From Candidatus Komeilibacteria bacterium (GTDB lineage Bacteria; Patescibacteriota; Patescibacteriia; UBA1558): DNA of 11,999 nucleotides. The stretch's first letter is position 1. Each line of letters starts with the position of its first letter. The notes under the pieces were generated by a model. It saw nothing but the letters and a program-made list of their open reading frames with translations, was not told the DNA's origin and did not search any database. The stretch is taken from positions 1-11,999 of the forward strand of contig JANLIN010000132.1 of the NCBI GenBank assembly GCA_024654345.1, read 5' to 3'. Below are positions 11,805 through 11,999 of the stretch, one piece after another. The position numbers and the translations under genes were made by a program.

Positions 11805-11999
11805 ATGAAGACGCTTACGAAGACGCTCAAACGATGGCCGGCCGAAGGCCTGCCTGAGGAAAATGTGCTAAGTGAACTGAAAAAAAGGCAGAGGCAAAAC
11901 ATCGATTATGATAGTCAGTTAATTTCAGGTTTTCCGGGGGATAGTATAGATGATATCGCTGGCAAAGCGGTTAATATTTTCATAAAGAGCCATCCTAAT
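11805..11999 (+). CDS. N-terminal fragment of a probable PLP-dependent decarboxylase/lyase
   Basis: Sixty-five codons run open from ATG 11805 to the window edge. AGAGG overlapping the trpS stop provides a ribosome site, and the 8-nt gap implies an operon with trpS. The N-terminus (WPAEGLPEENVLSELKKRQ, then D-Y-D near 34-36, SGFPGD near 41-46 and KAVNIF) resembles the leader region of group II PLP enzymes related to sphingosine-1-phosphate lyase and glutamate/tyrosine decarboxylases, which begin with a Pro-Gly-Leu-Pro-like segment followed by a Leu-rich helix. The catalytic lysine region lies outside the window, so this is tentative. Confidence 0.5.
   Translation, partial: MKTLTKTLKRWPAEGLPEENVLSELKKRQRQNIDYDSQLISGFPGDSIDDIAGKAVNIFIKSHPN

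Overview
The window looks like a chromosomal segment of a small-genome bacterium of the Patescibacteria / Candidate Phyla Radiation, most likely Parcubacteria-like. This is inferred from gene style and not proven: compact single-copy genes in short operons, no phage or IS genes, a small RRM-type RNA-binding protein, a membrane-anchored thioredoxin with a Met/Asp/Ser-rich linker beside CcdA, an OapA/MepM-like M23 peptidase, and a tRNA without an encoded CCA. TGA is used as a stop (dtd, ccdA), so a lineage that recodes TGA as glycine is unlikely. Base composition is moderate and even across the window. I see no sign of recent transfer.

Layout. Positions 1-122 hold the 3' end of an unknown gene and its terminator. 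A small malic enzyme (177-1340) meets, tail to tail and overlapping, a four-helix membrane protein (1309-1656, minus). Behind that on the minus strand is a FAD-dependent oxidoreductase (1738-3003), divergent from a tag-type 3-methyladenine DNA glycosylase (3063-3650). A gene-free stretch (3651-4090) carries inverted repeats and the promoter and long leader of a small RRM protein (4091-4399). A YozG-like XRE regulator and a DUF2178-like membrane protein overlap as a two-gene unit (4505-5063), followed by a large imperfect hairpin built from CTACGAA-like units.

The most coherent functional block is 5212-7652: a consensus promoter followed by three tightly packed genes, a membrane-anchored thioredoxin, CcdA, and a DipZ-C-like thioredoxin with a beta-rich C-terminal domain. 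Together they probably carry reducing equivalents across the membrane to extracytoplasmic disulfide proteins. Next come an M23 peptidase plus D-aminoacyl-tRNA deacylase operon (7741-9393), an AI-2E family transporter (9437-10459), and tRNA-Trp followed directly by a tryptophanyl-tRNA synthetase of the TrpRS-II type (10611-11796). The window ends in the start of a probable PLP-dependent decarboxylase or lyase.

Points that stand out: a thioredoxin fold whose cis-proline position is histidine; a perfect 9+9 palindrome over the predicted start site of the redox operon; several genes whose -10 box lies only 6-8 nt before ATG, implying leaderless mRNAs alongside genes with strong Shine-Dalgarno sites; a tRNA-Trp with A73 next to a TrpRS-II-like enzyme; and a terminator between tRNA-Trp and trpS that may act as an attenuator. 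I did not find a clearly new multi-gene system. Most of the window is ordinary housekeeping.
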